Below are positions 1-9,162 of a stretch of DNA of 46,190 bases, piece by piece. A program made the position numbers and the translations under genes. Source of the DNA: Verrucomicrobiota bacterium (GTDB lineage Bacteria; Verrucomicrobiota; Verrucomicrobiia; Chthoniobacterales; UBA10450); NCBI GenBank assembly GCA_019244415.1, contig JAFASN010000065.1, forward strand, positions 1 to 46,190, read 5' to 3'. The notes beneath the pieces were generated by a model. That model did not search any database and was not told the DNA's origin. It was given only the letters and a program-made list of their open reading frames with translations. Positions within the stretch are counted from its first letter, which is position 1. The number at the start of each line of letters is the position of its first letter.

Positions 1-84
1 GCATCGTTCCCACACGAGCTCGCAGCCGATCAGCTCGCGCGCGCAGGTGAGTGGATCGCGCTGAAAAAACGCCGCGCGAAGCAT
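1..84 (-). CDS. DNA-3-methyladenine glycosylase (AAG/MPG family), N-terminal part only
   Basis: The visible N-terminus reads MLRAAFFQRDPLTCARELIG and then CELVW. This matches the opening of the alkyladenine glycosylase family, in which an F-x-R-D-x-L-x-x-A-R-x-L-[IL]-G segment precedes the catalytic core that excises alkylated purines. The rest lies beyond the left edge, so no catalytic residue is visible. The ATG at 84 is chosen because homology starts just after it; an ATT at 114 is in frame but unlikely. The gene follows the TonB-C-like gene on the same strand with about 30 bases between them. Family assignment rests on some 28 residues. Confidence 0.55.
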   Translation of the reverse strand, partial: MLRAAFFQRDPLTCARELIGCELVWERC

Positions 85-115
85 CTCCGGCACAGGCTTG
101 TCCGCGCGCTTAATG

Positions 116-850
116 TCAGCTCTTCGGCTGGTAGAAAAACGGCAGCGTCACCTGGCATGCTACCGGTTTTCCATTCCGGAACGCCGGAATGAATTTCGCT
201 CCGGAAATATCGTCCATCGCGGCGTCGCCAAAGCCAAGCAGAGGAGGCGATTCGCTTTCGACTTTGGCACTTTGCACGTTGCCGGTGGCGTCGATCGATA
301 ACTGCACAACCACCGTGCCGCTCACTGGCACGGGTGACCCTGTGTCTGGATAATGGAATCCGGTGAAGTGCGAATCCCCGCCGATGCATGGCTGCGGATC
401 GATGAAATCGTTTTCCGTTTTTAGTTCTTCCGTTTGCTGGTTGGCGAAAACGCGAAGCCGCGGTTTGCCCTCGATGGCCCGAAACTCGACTGTCCCATAA
501 CAGATGACTTCCACCGGCTGATGATTGCGTACGGCCGGCACCATCTTCGCATTGGTCAGCGCGCGCTGTACTTCCTGCTCGAGCAACTTCGAGTCCGGCG
601 TGCCGCGGAAAGTACCGCTCCAGCGCAGCGCGCCGTCGCTTTTCACATCCATCCAGAACATGATGAGCGCGTCTTTTTGCCCTGCCGCCATGAGCGTTTT
701 GGTGTCGATGCGGTTGATAATCGCGTCTGGTCCCTGACCGATTAACGCGGGGCGAAGATCCGGCAATTCCTGCGCGCGAGCCGGCAACGCAACCGCCGCG
801 AAAACGGCAGCGACAAAGAAACAAAGGCGGCGCAACGCAGCGGGCTTCAC
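116..850 (-). CDS. Periplasmic TonB C-terminal-like protein
   Basis: A 244-residue protein. The GTG start at 850 gives a typical signal peptide (two Arg, a hydrophobic stretch, then ALPARAQ). An ATG at 913 would lie inside the end of secA and add an unlikely leader, so GTG is preferred. The last 90 residues (GTVVVQLSIDATGNV, later AKFIPAFRNGKPV) match the TonB C-terminal fold, which in these bacteria often occurs in stand-alone exported proteins. No TonB membrane anchor or proline-rich spacer is seen, so it is probably not a true energy transducer. It starts 9 bases after the secA stop and may be cotranscribed. The role is unknown. Confidence 0.7.
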   Translation of the reverse strand: MKPAALRRLCFFVAAVFAAVALPARAQELPDLRPALIGQGPDAIINRIDTKTLMAAGQKDALIMFWMDVKSDGALRWSGTFRGTPDSKLLEQEVQRALTNAKMVPAVRNHQPVEVICYGTVEFRAIEGKPRLRVFANQQTEELKTENDFIDPQPCIGGDSHFTGFHYPDTGSPVPVSGTVVVQLSIDATGNVQSAKVESESPPLLGFGDAAMDDISGAKFIPAFRNGKPVACQVTLPFFYQPKS

Positions 851-858
851 CTCTAAGC

Positions 859-3800
859 TTACGCCACTCGGCCGCAACAATTCTTGAATTTTTTGCCGCT
901 GCCGCAAGGGCACGGCTCGTTGCGGCCGACCTTCGGTACTTCGCGGCGCACCGGGGCCAGATCGAGCTTCACTTCGCCATCGCCATCAGCGTGACCGTTG
1001 CTGGTGATGGATGACGTGACAGGCTGCCGTTGCCGGCCAGGCTGCGGGCCATCTACGCCGGGCGCGGTTTCGCGGACGAGAAATTGCGGCAGAGTCGCGA
1101 GGAAGTTCTCGAAAGCCTGCAAGTTCGATGTGCTGCGGAAAAGGTTGTGCAGTACTTCGTTTTTTATGTTCGCCATCAGCTCGACGAACATGTCGTAAGC
1201 TTCCGCTTTGTATTCCACGAGTGGATCTTTCTGCGCGTAGGCACGCAGGTAAACGCCTTCACGCAGGGCATCCATGGCATAGAGATGCTCCTGCCACAGC
1301 CGGTCCACCGCGTTCAACATGACGTAACGCTCCAGGCTTTTCACCGCCGTCGGCTCTTCGTGCGACGATTTTCGCTGGTACGCGTCCTTGATTTTCTCCA
1401 CTAAAAATTTCGTGTTTTCTTCGGCACTGCGCGTTTCGAACTCCGCGCGTTCCTTGTTCAAGCCGAGCGGGAACGTGGTGTTTACCCATTGCAGCAGGCC
1501 GGCGTAGTTAGGCTCATCGCTCGGCTTCCCGGTGCCGAGGTATTCCTGTACTTTCGCCGGCACCGCTTCATCGATGACTTCGAAAATGAGCGCGCGCGGA
1601 TCTTCGCTGTCGATAACTTCGTTGCGATAGCCGTACACGACCTCGCGCTGGTTATTCATTACGTCATCCATGTCGAGCGTGCGCTTGCGCATCATGTAAT
1701 TGCGCTGCTCGACGCGTTTCTGCGCCGTCTCGACGGATTTATTCAGCCAGCGATGCTCCAGCTCCTGGCCTTCCTCGAGCCCGAAACGCTCCATGATTTT
1801 CGTCATGCGATCGGCGGCGCCGAAGTTGCGCATCAAATCGTCTTCGAACGAAACGTAAAAGCGTGACGCACCTGGATCACCCTGGCGCGCGCAACGGCCT
1901 CGCAGCTGCCGATCGATGCGGCGTGATTCGTGCCGCTCAGTACCGATCACCATCAGCCCACCTTTGTCTGGAACGCCCGCGCCGAGCTTAATGTCGGTGC
2001 CGCGCCCGGCCATGTTGGTGGAGATCGTGACCGTTCCAGCCTGCCCGGCGCGCGCCACGATCTCCGCTTCCTGCATGTGGTATTTCGCGTTCAGCACATT
2101 GTGCGGAATCTTTTCCCGCTTGAGCATGCGCGAGAGTAACTCGCTCGCTTCCACGCTCACGGTGCCAACCAGGACCGGTTGTTCTTTGCCGTGCCGTTCT
2201 TTGATCTCGGTGATGACGGCGTTGTACTTTTCGCGCCGGGTTTTGTAGATGCGATCGTTAGCGTCTTTTCGCTGTACCGGCCGGTTTGTGGGGATGACGG
2301 TGACATCAAGTTTGTAGATGTCGTGGAACTCGTTTGCCTCAGTTTCAGCGGTGCCGGTCATACCGGCGAGCTTTTGATAAAGCCGGAAATAATTCTGAAT
2401 GGTGATGGTCGCGAGAGTTTGCGTTTCACGGTCGATCTGCACGCCTTCCTTCGCTTCCACAGCCTGGTGCAAACCGTCACTCCAGCGGCGGCCGGGCATT
2501 TTGCGCCCGGTAAATTCGTCCACGATGACGACCTTGTTCTCCTCGACCACGTACTGCACGTCTTTTTCGAAGAGGCAGTAGGCGCGCAACAGTTGCGAGA
2601 TATTGTGGATGCGCTCGGCTTGCACGTCGCAAAACTGTTGTTTCTCCGCCTTCAGTTTGTCCCGCTGCTCGTCAGCCAGTGTGCGGTTTAAGTCGATTTC
2701 GGTGAACTCGCTGATCAAATCCGGCAGCACGAACGCGTTCGGATCGTCCGGGTTCATGAAGGTGCGACCCTGCTCGGAGAGATCCGCTTCGTTCGATTTC
2801 TCGTCGATGGTGAAGAACATTTCCTCCTTCAGGGCGAAGAGTTCTTCCTTGCGCGTGTCCGCGTAAAACGAGAGCTCGGCCTTGTCGATGGCCTTACGCT
2901 TTTCCGGATCCTCCATCATTCGCAGGAGCTGCTTGTTGCGCGGCTGGCCAAGCTTCACCTTGAACATCATAAGGCCGCCTTGCTCGGCATCGCCCTTCTC
3001 GAACGCCTCCTTCGCTTCGCTGGCGAGGCGATTGCAAAGCATGTTCTGCTTCCGCACCAACTGCTCGATCAGCGGCTTCCATTTGTCGTACTGGTGAGTG
3101 GAAACTGTCGCCGGCCCGCTGATGATGAGCGGAGTACGCGCTTCATCGATCAGAATGGAGTCAACCTCATCAACGATGGCGTAATTGTAACCGCGCTGTA
3201 CTTGCTGCTCGCGCGTGGTGGCCATGCCATTGTCGCGCAGATAATCGAAGCCGAACTCCGAGTTCGTTCCGTAAGTGATGTCGCACGCGTATTGCTCGCG
3301 TCGCTCGTTTGGCTCTTGGTCATGTTGAATGCAGCCGACCGTGAGCCCCAGGAAAGCGTAAAGCTGGCTCATCCATTCCGCGTCGCGGCGAGCCAGATAA
3401 TCGTTCACCGTGACCAGGTGCGCGCCGCGCCCGGTAAGCGCGTTTAAAAACAGCGGCAACGTTGCCACCAGTGTCTTGCCTTCGCCGGTCGCCATTTCCG
3501 CGATCTTGCCGCGATGCAGCACGATGCCTCCGATGAGCTGCACATCGAAGTGCACCATGTCCCACGTCATCGGTTGATCGCAGACGGTAAAACTGTGCTG
3601 GCGTTCCTTAAGCCGCCGCGCAGCGTTTTTCACCACCGCAAACGCTTCGGGCAAAATCTCATCGAGCCGCTGCCATTGCTGCTCGACCGAGTCGAGCTTT
3701 GCCAGCTCCTCTTTCCACTGCACCGTTTTCGCGCGCAGCTCATCATCGGAGAGCGACTTAAACTGCTCGTCCAGCTCGTTAATCTGGCGCACGATCGGCG

Positions 3801-3864
3801 CCATCCGCCTAACCTCGCGCTGGTTTTTCGAGCCGAGAATTTTCTTTAAAACCCAATTGACCAT
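859..3864 (-). CDS. secA: Preprotein translocase ATPase SecA
   Basis: The motor ATPase of the Sec pathway, which pushes unfolded preproteins through SecYEG at the inner membrane. The start [14 protein letters not shown] at 3864 matches the conserved SecA N-terminus; an upstream in-frame ATG at 3915 adds 17 non-conserved residues. Visible motifs are Walker [10 protein letters not shown], the DEAD-like [41 protein letters not shown] and the zinc site [13 protein letters not shown] at the C-terminus. At 1001 residues it is longer than E. coli SecA (901), with extra sequence in the preprotein-crosslinking region as in Bacteroidetes/Verrucomicrobia-type SecAs. The C-terminal metal motif binds SecB or ribosomes in other species. 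Confidence 0.97.
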   Translation of the reverse strand: MVNWVLKKILGSKNQREVRRMAPIVRQINELDEQFKSLSDDELRAKTVQWKEELAKLDSVEQQWQRLDEILPEAFAVVKNAARRLKERQHSFTVCDQPMTWDMVHFDVQLIGGIVLHRGKIAEMATGEGKTLVATLPLFLNALTGRGAHLVTVNDYLARRDAEWMSQLYAFLGLTVGCIQHDQEPNERREQYACDITYGTNSEFGFDYLRDNGMATTREQQVQRGYNYAIVDEVDSILIDEARTPLIISGPATVSTHQYDKWKPLIEQLVRKQNMLCNRLASEAKEAFEKGDAEQGGLMMFKVKLGQPRNKQLLRMMEDPEKRKAIDKAELSFYADTRKEELFALKEEMFFTIDEKSNEADLSEQGRTFMNPDDPNAFVLPDLISEFTEIDLNRTLADEQRDKLKAEKQQFCDVQAERIHNISQLLRAYCLFEKDVQYVVEENKVVIVDEFTGRKMPGRRWSDGLHQAVEAKEGVQIDRETQTLATITIQNYFRLYQKLAGMTGTAETEANEFHDIYKLDVTVIPTNRPVQRKDANDRIYKTRREKYNAVITEIKERHGKEQPVLVGTVSVEASELLSRMLKREKIPHNVLNAKYHMQEAEIVARAGQAGTVTISTNMAGRGTDIKLGAGVPDKGGLMVIGTERHESRRIDRQLRGRCARQGDPGASRFYVSFEDDLMRNFGAADRMTKIMERFGLEEGQELEHRWLNKSVETAQKRVEQRNYMMRKRTLDMDDVMNNQREVVYGYRNEVIDSEDPRALIFEVIDEAVPAKVQEYLGTGKPSDEPNYAGLLQWVNTTFPLGLNKERAEFETRSAEENTKFLVEKIKDAYQRKSSHEEPTAVKSLERYVMLNAVDRLWQEHLYAMDALREGVYLRAYAQKDPLVEYKAEAYDMFVELMANIKNEVLHNLFRSTSNLQAFENFLATLPQFLVRETAPGVDGPQPGRQRQPVTSSITSNGHADGDGEVKLDLAPVRREVPKVGRNEPCPCGSGKKFKNCCGRVA

Positions 3865-3924
3865 TGCCGTGGTGTACTGAGCGGGAACAGTCGTTTCCGC
3901 AGGGGTAAATCGCAAATGGAACTT

Positions 3925-3957
3925 GCGAGCACGAGCACTATTAGGAGTACGAGCACG
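3925..3957. repeat. Imperfect GAGYAC hexamer repeat
   Basis: Copies of GAGCAC/GAGTAC in the secA-tRNA-Ser gap: GCGAGCACGAGCAC, then GGAGTACGAGCACGC. A related stretch lies on the other side of the tRNA (4179-4194). Function unknown; it is probably a dispersed simple repeat. Confidence 0.5.
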
Positions 3958-3993
3958 CGCCGAATCGGCAGTCTGAAATCGAAAATGGAGCAG

Positions 3994-4078
3994 CGGAGGG
4001 GGTGGGATTCGAACCCACGAGGGCTTGCGCCCTGCCGGTTTTCAAGACCGGAGCCATCAACCACTCGACCACCCCTCC
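3994..4078 (-). tRNA. tRNA-Ser (anticodon UGA)
   Basis: Read on the minus strand, the acceptor stem GGAGGGG pairs with CCCCTCC, followed by discriminator G. The anticodon loop is CTTGAAA (anticodon TGA). A long variable arm (GGGCGCAAGCCC) marks a class II tRNA, and the T arm is GTGGGTTCGAATCCCAC. CCA is not encoded. Coordinates are from manual folding and could shift by a base. Confidence 0.95.
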
Positions 4079-4178
4079 GATGTGCTCGGCACATTGTGTC
4101 ACCGCGTTACCCCAGGGCAACTTACTTCAGCTTTTCTCGTGCTCTCGCTGGTAATCGCTCGAAATTGCCCAAACTCGC

Positions 4179-4194
4179 CGAGCACGAGTACGAG
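4179..4194. repeat. GAGYAC hexamer repeat upstream of the radical SAM gene
   Basis: CGAGCACGAGTACGAG lies 44 bases before the radical SAM start codon. It is the same hexamer family as at 3925-3957, so the two copies flank the tRNA-Ser gene. Confidence 0.45.
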
Positions 4195-4237
4195 TTATTC
4201 TGCTGGACAGTGTCACACGTTCGTTTGAACGTATGTC

Positions 4238-5359
4238 ATGCCTGCCGCCCAGAAAAAGTTCAGGTCAGCCGCGCAGACCTACGCCGGTTACATCGCAGCT
4301 GAGGGTTATGATATTCCCCTAACCCGCGGCGCGTCTGGTAACCCAGCGAACCGTTTCGAGGCTCTGCACGTTCAGCTCGATCCGGTTGAGCCGGCTGACG
4401 CGGAAGAGCGGCCGCCGTTAAAGACACAGTTCTTTCGCGATTTTACTAAAACGATCCTGGCGAAAAATAACAGTCCGGACGTTTGCTTTGATCGGAGCGT
4501 GAATCCGTACCGCGGGTGCGAGCACGGCTGCGCCTACTGTTTCGCGCGCCCGACGCACGAGTACCTCGGTTTTTCGGCGGGACTCGACTTCGAAACTAAG
4601 ATCATGGTGAAAGAGAACGCGCCCGAGCTACTCGAGGCCGAGCTTTCCGCGCCGAATTGGAAGCCGCAGATCGTCGCGATGAGCGGCGTAACCGATCCGT
4701 ATCAGCCGATCGAGCGCAAGCTCCAGATCACGCGGCGCTGTCTGCAAGTACTGGCGAAATTTCGCAATCCCGTCGCTATTATCACCAAGAACGCGCTGGT
4801 CACGCGCGACATCGATGTACTGGGCGAGCTTGCCGCGCACAATGCCGTCGCGGTGAACATTTCCGTCACTTCACTCGATCGCAAACTTCAGCGTACGCTT
4901 GAGCCGCGTACTTCGCCCCCGCAGGCACGGCTCGATGCCGTTGCGAAATTGCGCGCGGCCGGCATCCCCGTTGGTGTAATGGTCGCGCCGATTATTCCCG
5001 GGATTAACGACCACGAAGTACCAGCGATTCTGCGGGCGTGCGGCGAAGCCGGCGCGCAAAGTGCCGGATATGTGATCCTGCGTTTGCCGTGGTCGGTCGC
5101 GCCGATTTTCGAGCGCTGGCTCGACGAACATTTTCCTGACCGCAAGGAGAAGGTACTGGGGCGCGTGCGCCACATGCGCGGCGATGGCGATAAGCTTTAC
5201 GATTCGCGCTGGAAAGTACGGCAAACAGGCGAGGGGATTTTCGCCAGCCAAATTGAGATGTTGTTCGAAGTGGCGAAACGTCGCGCTGGTATCACGGGTC
5301 GGGCAGAGCTTTCAACGGCGGCATTCCGGCGAGCGAATGAGCAGCTAAGCCTGCTCTGA
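4238..5359 (+). CDS. PA0069-family radical SAM protein (SplB-like)
   Basis: A 373-residue protein with the radical SAM cluster motif CEHGCAYC in NPYRGCEHGCAYCFARP, about one quarter of the way in. It is followed by GVTDPYQPIE and ITKNALVTRD, which are typical of the PA0069/Rv2578c family within the SPL-like radical SAM group. The three cysteines bind a [4Fe-4S] cluster that cleaves S-adenosylmethionine. The physiological substrate of this family is not established. Length is normal. The ATG at 4238 gives an N-terminus of expected length, though no strong ribosome binding site is evident. It stands alone on its strand between the tRNA and a convergent hydrolase gene. Confidence 0.85.
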   Translation: MPAAQKKFRSAAQTYAGYIAAEGYDIPLTRGASGNPANRFEALHVQLDPVEPADAEERPPLKTQFFRDFTKTILAKNNSPDVCFDRSVNPYRGCEHGCAYCFARPTHEYLGFSAGLDFETKIMVKENAPELLEAELSAPNWKPQIVAMSGVTDPYQPIERKLQITRRCLQVLAKFRNPVAIITKNALVTRDIDVLGELAAHNAVAVNISVTSLDRKLQRTLEPRTSPPQARLDAVAKLRAAGIPVGVMVAPIIPGINDHEVPAILRACGEAGAQSAGYVILRLPWSVAPIFERWLDEHFPDRKEKVLGRVRHMRGDGDKLYDSRWKVRQTGEGIFASQIEMLFEVAKRRAGITGRAELSTAAFRRANEQLSLL

Positions 5360-5393
5360 GTACGCTCAGCCTGGAGCCGTCGCGGCGCGGCTC

Positions 5394-6269
5394 TCATCTC
5401 ACTAAGTCCGCCAAGATCTCACGCATGTGGCGAATGGGCGTGGAATAGTGGCCCGCGTTTGGAACGATGTGCAGCTCGCAGTCTGGAATTTGCGCCGCTG
5501 TCGCTTTTGCCAGCGCGGCGGAGAAGCTTCGGTCGCGCTCGCCATGCCATAAGCGCACCGGCACGCGCAGCTCGCGCAGGGAAAAGCCCCACGGCTGCGC
5601 GTAAATCTGAGCATCGGCGAGCACGCCGTCGGCTGATGTTTTCCAGGCACGCCGCTGGCTTTCAAAGCACGCCGCGAAAGCACGCTCGTCGCGGAGCGAA
5701 TCAGCATCGCAGGCTTGCAGTAGATTCAACAGCAAGGCGCGGCTGCGACGCGGCGGGCGGAGCGAAAGAAATGGCTGCGCCGCCCGGAAACCCCAGCGCG
5801 AAATCTGCGGCGGCAACGTTGCGTGCGCGCGCAGCAGCCAGCGATACAGCGCCAGCAATCCGCTGTGATCATCGAGCTCCGCGATATGCGGCGCGCCGCT
5901 TGCCACGGCAATGGCATGCACGCGCTCCGGCATTCTCCATGCCGCTGCATACGCATAGGGAGCGCCCCCGGAAATCGCCAGCATGTGAAACTTCCGCAAG
6001 TGCAGAAAATCCGCCAGCTCAGCCAAAAGCAGCGGCCAATCGAGCAACTTGCGATTCGGCACGAACGTCGAGCCGTAGATTCCCGGTCGATCCGGCGAAA
6101 TGATGCGCACACGCAGCTCACGCGCGACATCGTCCGTCAGCTCGGCCATCGTGCGCGAGCTCGGCCAGCCGTGGCAAAAAATGACCGGCTGGCCGTTCTT
6201 GTCGCCGTACTCACTCACTGCGACCCGATCGCCATTCGCCCTCGTAAAGACCTGTTCCGCCGCCGTCAT
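5394..6269 (-). CDS. Alpha/beta hydrolase
   Basis: A 291-residue alpha/beta hydrolase fold protein starting MTAAEQVFTRANG. A further in-frame ATG at 6365 would add 32 residues with no family match. Seen: the oxyanion-hole HGWPSS, the nucleophile elbow AISGGAPY (Ser, with Ala in place of the first Gly), the acid in WHGERDRSF, and the catalytic His in NAGHYS. The substrate cannot be predicted. It is convergent with the radical SAM gene (34-base gap) and divergent from the ergothioneine operon, so 6270-6377 probably holds both promoters. Confidence 0.85.
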   Translation of the reverse strand: MTAAEQVFTRANGDRVAVSEYGDKNGQPVIFCHGWPSSRTMAELTDDVARELRVRIISPDRPGIYGSTFVPNRKLLDWPLLLAELADFLHLRKFHMLAISGGAPYAYAAAWRMPERVHAIAVASGAPHIAELDDHSGLLALYRWLLRAHATLPPQISRWGFRAAQPFLSLRPPRRSRALLLNLLQACDADSLRDERAFAACFESQRRAWKTSADGVLADAQIYAQPWGFSLRELRVPVRLWHGERDRSFSAALAKATAAQIPDCELHIVPNAGHYSTPIRHMREILADLVR

Positions 6270-6392
6270 ACCGCAAATCTTACGGGAACCCTTGATCACG
6301 TCATCCTCGGCCAAGCCGAGGCATCGCCGAGTTGTCTGGCGCAACGGCGAAGGCAACGCGTGCAAACCCGCCGCGCCATGCGATTCATCTTT

Positions 6393-6791
6393 ATGAACGA
6401 GAAATCACAGCCCGGTTTCGGGAAAATCTCTGTGCACGGTGATGGCATGGGCGCGCCTACACCAGAATTGATCGAGCGGCGCGCCCGCGAGATTGCGCTG
6501 ATCGACGAACGCGATCCGGACAAATTTACTGATGCGGACTGGGAACAGGCCCGGCGCGAATTGGTCGGCGTGGCGACTGATGCCGCGCCGGAAGACGTGC
6601 CGGAGGCGACGGATGTGGAAGAGGAACACGAGATCGTGCCGGCGAGTACCGGCCATCGCGCGCCGCGCGCAGGATTCGAGGATGATGAGAGCGTGGGCGA
6701 GCAGCTGGTCACCGGCGGAATCGAGGAAGCAACGCACGATCAAATGGTCGAGGCGCGGCACGAAGAACTGGAACAGGAAGGCGGCACGTAA
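6393..6791 (+). CDS. Small acidic protein, DUF2934-like
   Basis: A 132-residue acidic protein, first gene of the ergothioneine operon. The segment LIERRAREIALID, then EQARREL resembles the short DUF2934 helix-turn-helix-like motif; the rest is low-complexity Glu/Asp-rich. Start is uncertain: ATG at 6393 is taken, and 6378 (MRFIFMNEK) is also in frame. Its TAA overlaps the egtB ATG (TAATG), which implies translational coupling. No role in ergothioneine metabolism is known for this family, so its job here is unassigned. Confidence 0.65.
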   Translation: MNEKSQPGFGKISVHGDGMGAPTPELIERRAREIALIDERDPDKFTDADWEQARRELVGVATDAAPEDVPEATDVEEEHEIVPASTGHRAPRAGFEDDESVGEQLVTGGIEEATHDQMVEARHEELEQEGGT

Positions 6792-8191
6792 TGGAAACAG
6801 CCGTCGCCAATCCGCACGGCGCGGCGGAAACATCATCGCGGAGCGAGCAACTGCGGGTGCGCTATCGCGATGTGCGCGATTTCACGAGGCTGCTCACCCG
6901 CGATCTCGAGCCGGAAGATTGCGTCGTGCAATCGATGCCGGACGTAAGCCCGACGAAATGGCATCTGGCGCACACCACCTGGTTTTTCGAGACGTTCGTG
7001 CTCAGGAAATTTCTCCCTGCTTATGTGCCCGCGATTCCTGAGTACGGGTTCCTGTTTAATTCCTACTACAACGCCGCCGGCACGATGCACCGACGCGACC
7101 TGCGGGGCCTCATCTCGCGTCCCACCGTTGCGGAATCGTTGCGCTATCGCGAGAACATCGACCGCGCGATTGAGGATCTCGTTAGCTCGGCTTCAGAGGA
7201 AGCGCTCGATGAACTCGAGCCGCTGATAGCGCTCGGATTGAATCACGAGCAGCAACATCAGGAACTTCTGCTGACTGACATTAAACACGTACTCGCGCAG
7301 AACCCGTTGCACCCTGTTTTTCGAGCAGCGCAAGTTTGCAGCTTGCGCGATTCTGGAGCAGGCAAGTTACAAACTTGCTCCACGATGCACTTCGTCGAGT
7401 TCACCGAAACAATGGCAACAATCGGCCATGACGGTTGCGGCTTTGCTTACGACAACGAAGGCCCGCAGCATCGCGTTCTGATTCCGCCGTTTGCCCTTGG
7501 GTCGCGTCTCGTTAGCTGCGGTGAGTACATCGAGTTTATCGAGGACGGCGGATATCAGCGGCCGGAATTGTGGCTCTCCCTCGGCTGGACGACGGTGAAC
7601 GAACAACGTTGGGAAGCGCCGCTGTATTGGGAGAAACACGATGGGGAATGGTGGCATTTCACACTTTCCGGTTTTCGCCGCGTCGAGCCTGACGAGCCGG
7701 TCACGCATGTGAGCTACTTCGAAGCCGACGCGTTTGCTAACTGGAGCGGCGCGCGTTTGCCCACCGAATTCGAGTGGGAGCACACGGCGCAGAATCAACC
7801 GATTCGAGGTAACTTCGTGGAATCGGAACGTTTCCATCCTGCGCCGGGCACGGTCATCCCGAGCGAAGCCGACGGATTCCGCGGCGCAACCTTGAAGCCA
7901 GGTCCGCGGGATTCCTCGACTTCGCTGCGCTCCGCTCGGAATGACGTGCTGCAAATGTTCGGTGATTGTTGGGAATGGACGCGTAGCTCGTACTCGCCTT
8001 ACCCCGGCTACCGCGCGGAGCCGGGCGCGCTCGGCGAGTACAACGGCAAGTTCATGTGCAACCAGTATGTGCTGCGCGGCGGCTCCTGCGCCACGTCGCA
8101 GTCGCACATCCGCGCGACCTACCGCAATTTCTTCCAGCCGGAGAAACGCTGGCAGTTCACCGGCATCCGGCTCGCGCGCGACGGCGCATGA
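6791..8191 (+). CDS. egtB: Ergothioneine sulfoxide synthase EgtB
   Basis: A non-heme iron enzyme joining hercynine to a thiol (gamma-glutamylcysteine or cysteine) as the sulfoxide. The N-terminal DinB-like domain carries WHLAHTTWFFE (H61) and HEQQHQE (H152, H156), which are the three iron-ligand histidines. The C-terminal formylglycine-generating-like domain has IGHDGCGFAYDNEGP, LPTEFEWE, WEWTRSSYSPYPGY and a closing TGIRLAR. At 466 residues it exceeds the usual 410-440. The excess maps to two in-frame palindromic insertions, residues about 181-199 and 355-385, both in loop positions. No egtA or egtC is nearby, so the thiol donor is undetermined. It overlaps egtD by ATGA. Confidence 0.93.
   Translation: METAVANPHGAAETSSRSEQLRVRYRDVRDFTRLLTRDLEPEDCVVQSMPDVSPTKWHLAHTTWFFETFVLRKFLPAYVPAIPEYGFLFNSYYNAAGTMHRRDLRGLISRPTVAESLRYRENIDRAIEDLVSSASEEALDELEPLIALGLNHEQQHQELLLTDIKHVLAQNPLHPVFRAAQVCSLRDSGAGKLQTCSTMHFVEFTETMATIGHDGCGFAYDNEGPQHRVLIPPFALGSRLVSCGEYIEFIEDGGYQRPELWLSLGWTTVNEQRWEAPLYWEKHDGEWWHFTLSGFRRVEPDEPVTHVSYFEADAFANWSGARLPTEFEWEHTAQNQPIRGNFVESERFHPAPGTVIPSEADGFRGATLKPGPRDSSTSLRSARNDVLQMFGDCWEWTRSSYSPYPGYRAEPGALGEYNGKFMCNQYVLRGGSCATSQSHIRATYRNFFQPEKRWQFTGIRLARDGA
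7328..7381. repeat. Double-hairpin repeat inside egtB
   Basis: Two adjacent palindromes, GCGCAAG...CTTGCGC (7328-7348) and GCAAGTT-ACA-AACTTGC (7362-7378), within the egtB reading frame. They encode a Cys/Ser/Gly/Lys-rich loop between the DinB-like and FGE-like domains, where EgtB proteins vary in length. The frame is kept (54 bases, 18 codons). Confidence 0.6.
7853..7945. repeat. 93-bp palindrome-ended REP-like element inside egtB
   Basis: Begins GTCATCCCGAGCG and ends CGCTCGGAATGAC, an imperfect terminal inverted repeat. It is exactly 93 bases (31 codons) and enters egtB in frame between FHPAPGT and LQMFGDCWEWT, two segments that sit close together in ordinary EgtB. From memory, sequences of this kind occur as dispersed repeats in soil Verrucomicrobia and Acidobacteria; no second full copy is seen in this window. 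Confidence 0.65.
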
Positions 8192-9162
8192 GCGATCAGA
8201 AAATTCCGGTACTCGATCTCGCGCCCGCTACGGAAGATTTTCGCGCGCAAGTCATCGCCGGCCTGTCGCGTGATCCGAAAACGCTGCCGTGCAAATTTTT
8301 CTACGACGAAACCGGTTCGGCGCTTTTTGGCAAAATTTGCGAGCTGCCGGAGTACTACATTACGCGCACCGAGTTGAAAATGTTGCACGAGCGCGGCGTT
8401 GAAATTGCCGCGGCGCTCGGGCCGCGCATCGAATTAATCGGGCTCGGCACGGGCGCGGGAACGAAGACACGCATTCTCCTCCAGCACCTCGACTCGCCCA
8501 TCGCCTATGTGCCCGTCGATATCTCGAAAGAGCAACTGACGCAATCGACAGCGGAATTCAGCCGGCTTTTTCCCGCACTCGAAATTTTGCCAGTGAGCGC
8601 GGATTACCTGAACGCTTTCGAATTGCCACGGCCGATCCGCCGCGCCGCGCGACGAGTGGTGTACTTTCCCGGTTCAACCATTGGAAACCTCGAGCCGCGG
8701 AACGCGCGCGAGTTCCTGCGCAAAATCGCGGAGCTCGCCGGCGCCCATGGAGCGCTGTTGATGGGCGTCGATCTGAAGAAATCGAAAGCGGTACTCGAGC
8801 GCGCTTACAACGATAACGCGGGGATAACGGCGCAATTTAATCTCAACCTGCTGGCGCGCGCCAACCGCGAGCTGGGCGCGGATTTCGACGTTTCCCGCTG
8901 GCGCCACCACGCCTGCTACAATGAGCGTGATGGACGCATCGAAATGCATCTCGTTAGCTCATCGCGGCAAAAAGTACACCTGAGTGAACGCTCGTTCACT
9001 GTCGAGCCTGGCGAACATATCGTCACCGAGTTTTCCTACAAATATTCGCCTGACGAACTGACCGCGATGGGAAAACAAGCTGGTTTGTGCTTCGAGCAAC
9101 TGTGGAGTGATGACGAGCAGCTGTTCGGTTTGTTCCTCTTTCGTGTAGAAGATCGAGCGTGA
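8188..9162 (+). CDS. egtD: L-histidine N-alpha-methyltransferase EgtD
   Basis: Makes hercynine (trimethylhistidine) from histidine with three S-adenosylmethionine, the first step of ergothioneine synthesis. The 324-residue protein starts MSDQKIPVLDLAP, overlapping the egtB stop (ATGA). Family landmarks: PCKFFYDETGSALFGKICELPEYYITRTE near the N-terminus, the SAM-binding ELIGLGTGAGTKT, PVDISKEQL, YFPGSTIGNLEP, and a C-terminal EFSYKYS. Length is normal. It is followed with overlap by the transporter ATPase gene, so hercynine or ergothioneine production and transport are cotranslated. Confidence 0.95.
   Translation: MSDQKIPVLDLAPATEDFRAQVIAGLSRDPKTLPCKFFYDETGSALFGKICELPEYYITRTELKMLHERGVEIAAALGPRIELIGLGTGAGTKTRILLQHLDSPIAYVPVDISKEQLTQSTAEFSRLFPALEILPVSADYLNAFELPRPIRRAARRVVYFPGSTIGNLEPRNAREFLRKIAELAGAHGALLMGVDLKKSKAVLERAYNDNAGITAQFNLNLLARANRELGADFDVSRWRHHACYNERDGRIEMHLVSSSRQKVHLSERSFTVEPGEHIVTEFSYKYSPDELTAMGKQAGLCFEQLWSDDEQLFGLFLFRVEDRA

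Noticed and set aside
5823..6377. Long open frame upstream of the acidic protein on the plus strand
   Set aside because: It is antisense to the alpha/beta hydrolase gene, whose catalytic motifs are clear. Only the part from about 6378-6393 is outside that gene and credible.
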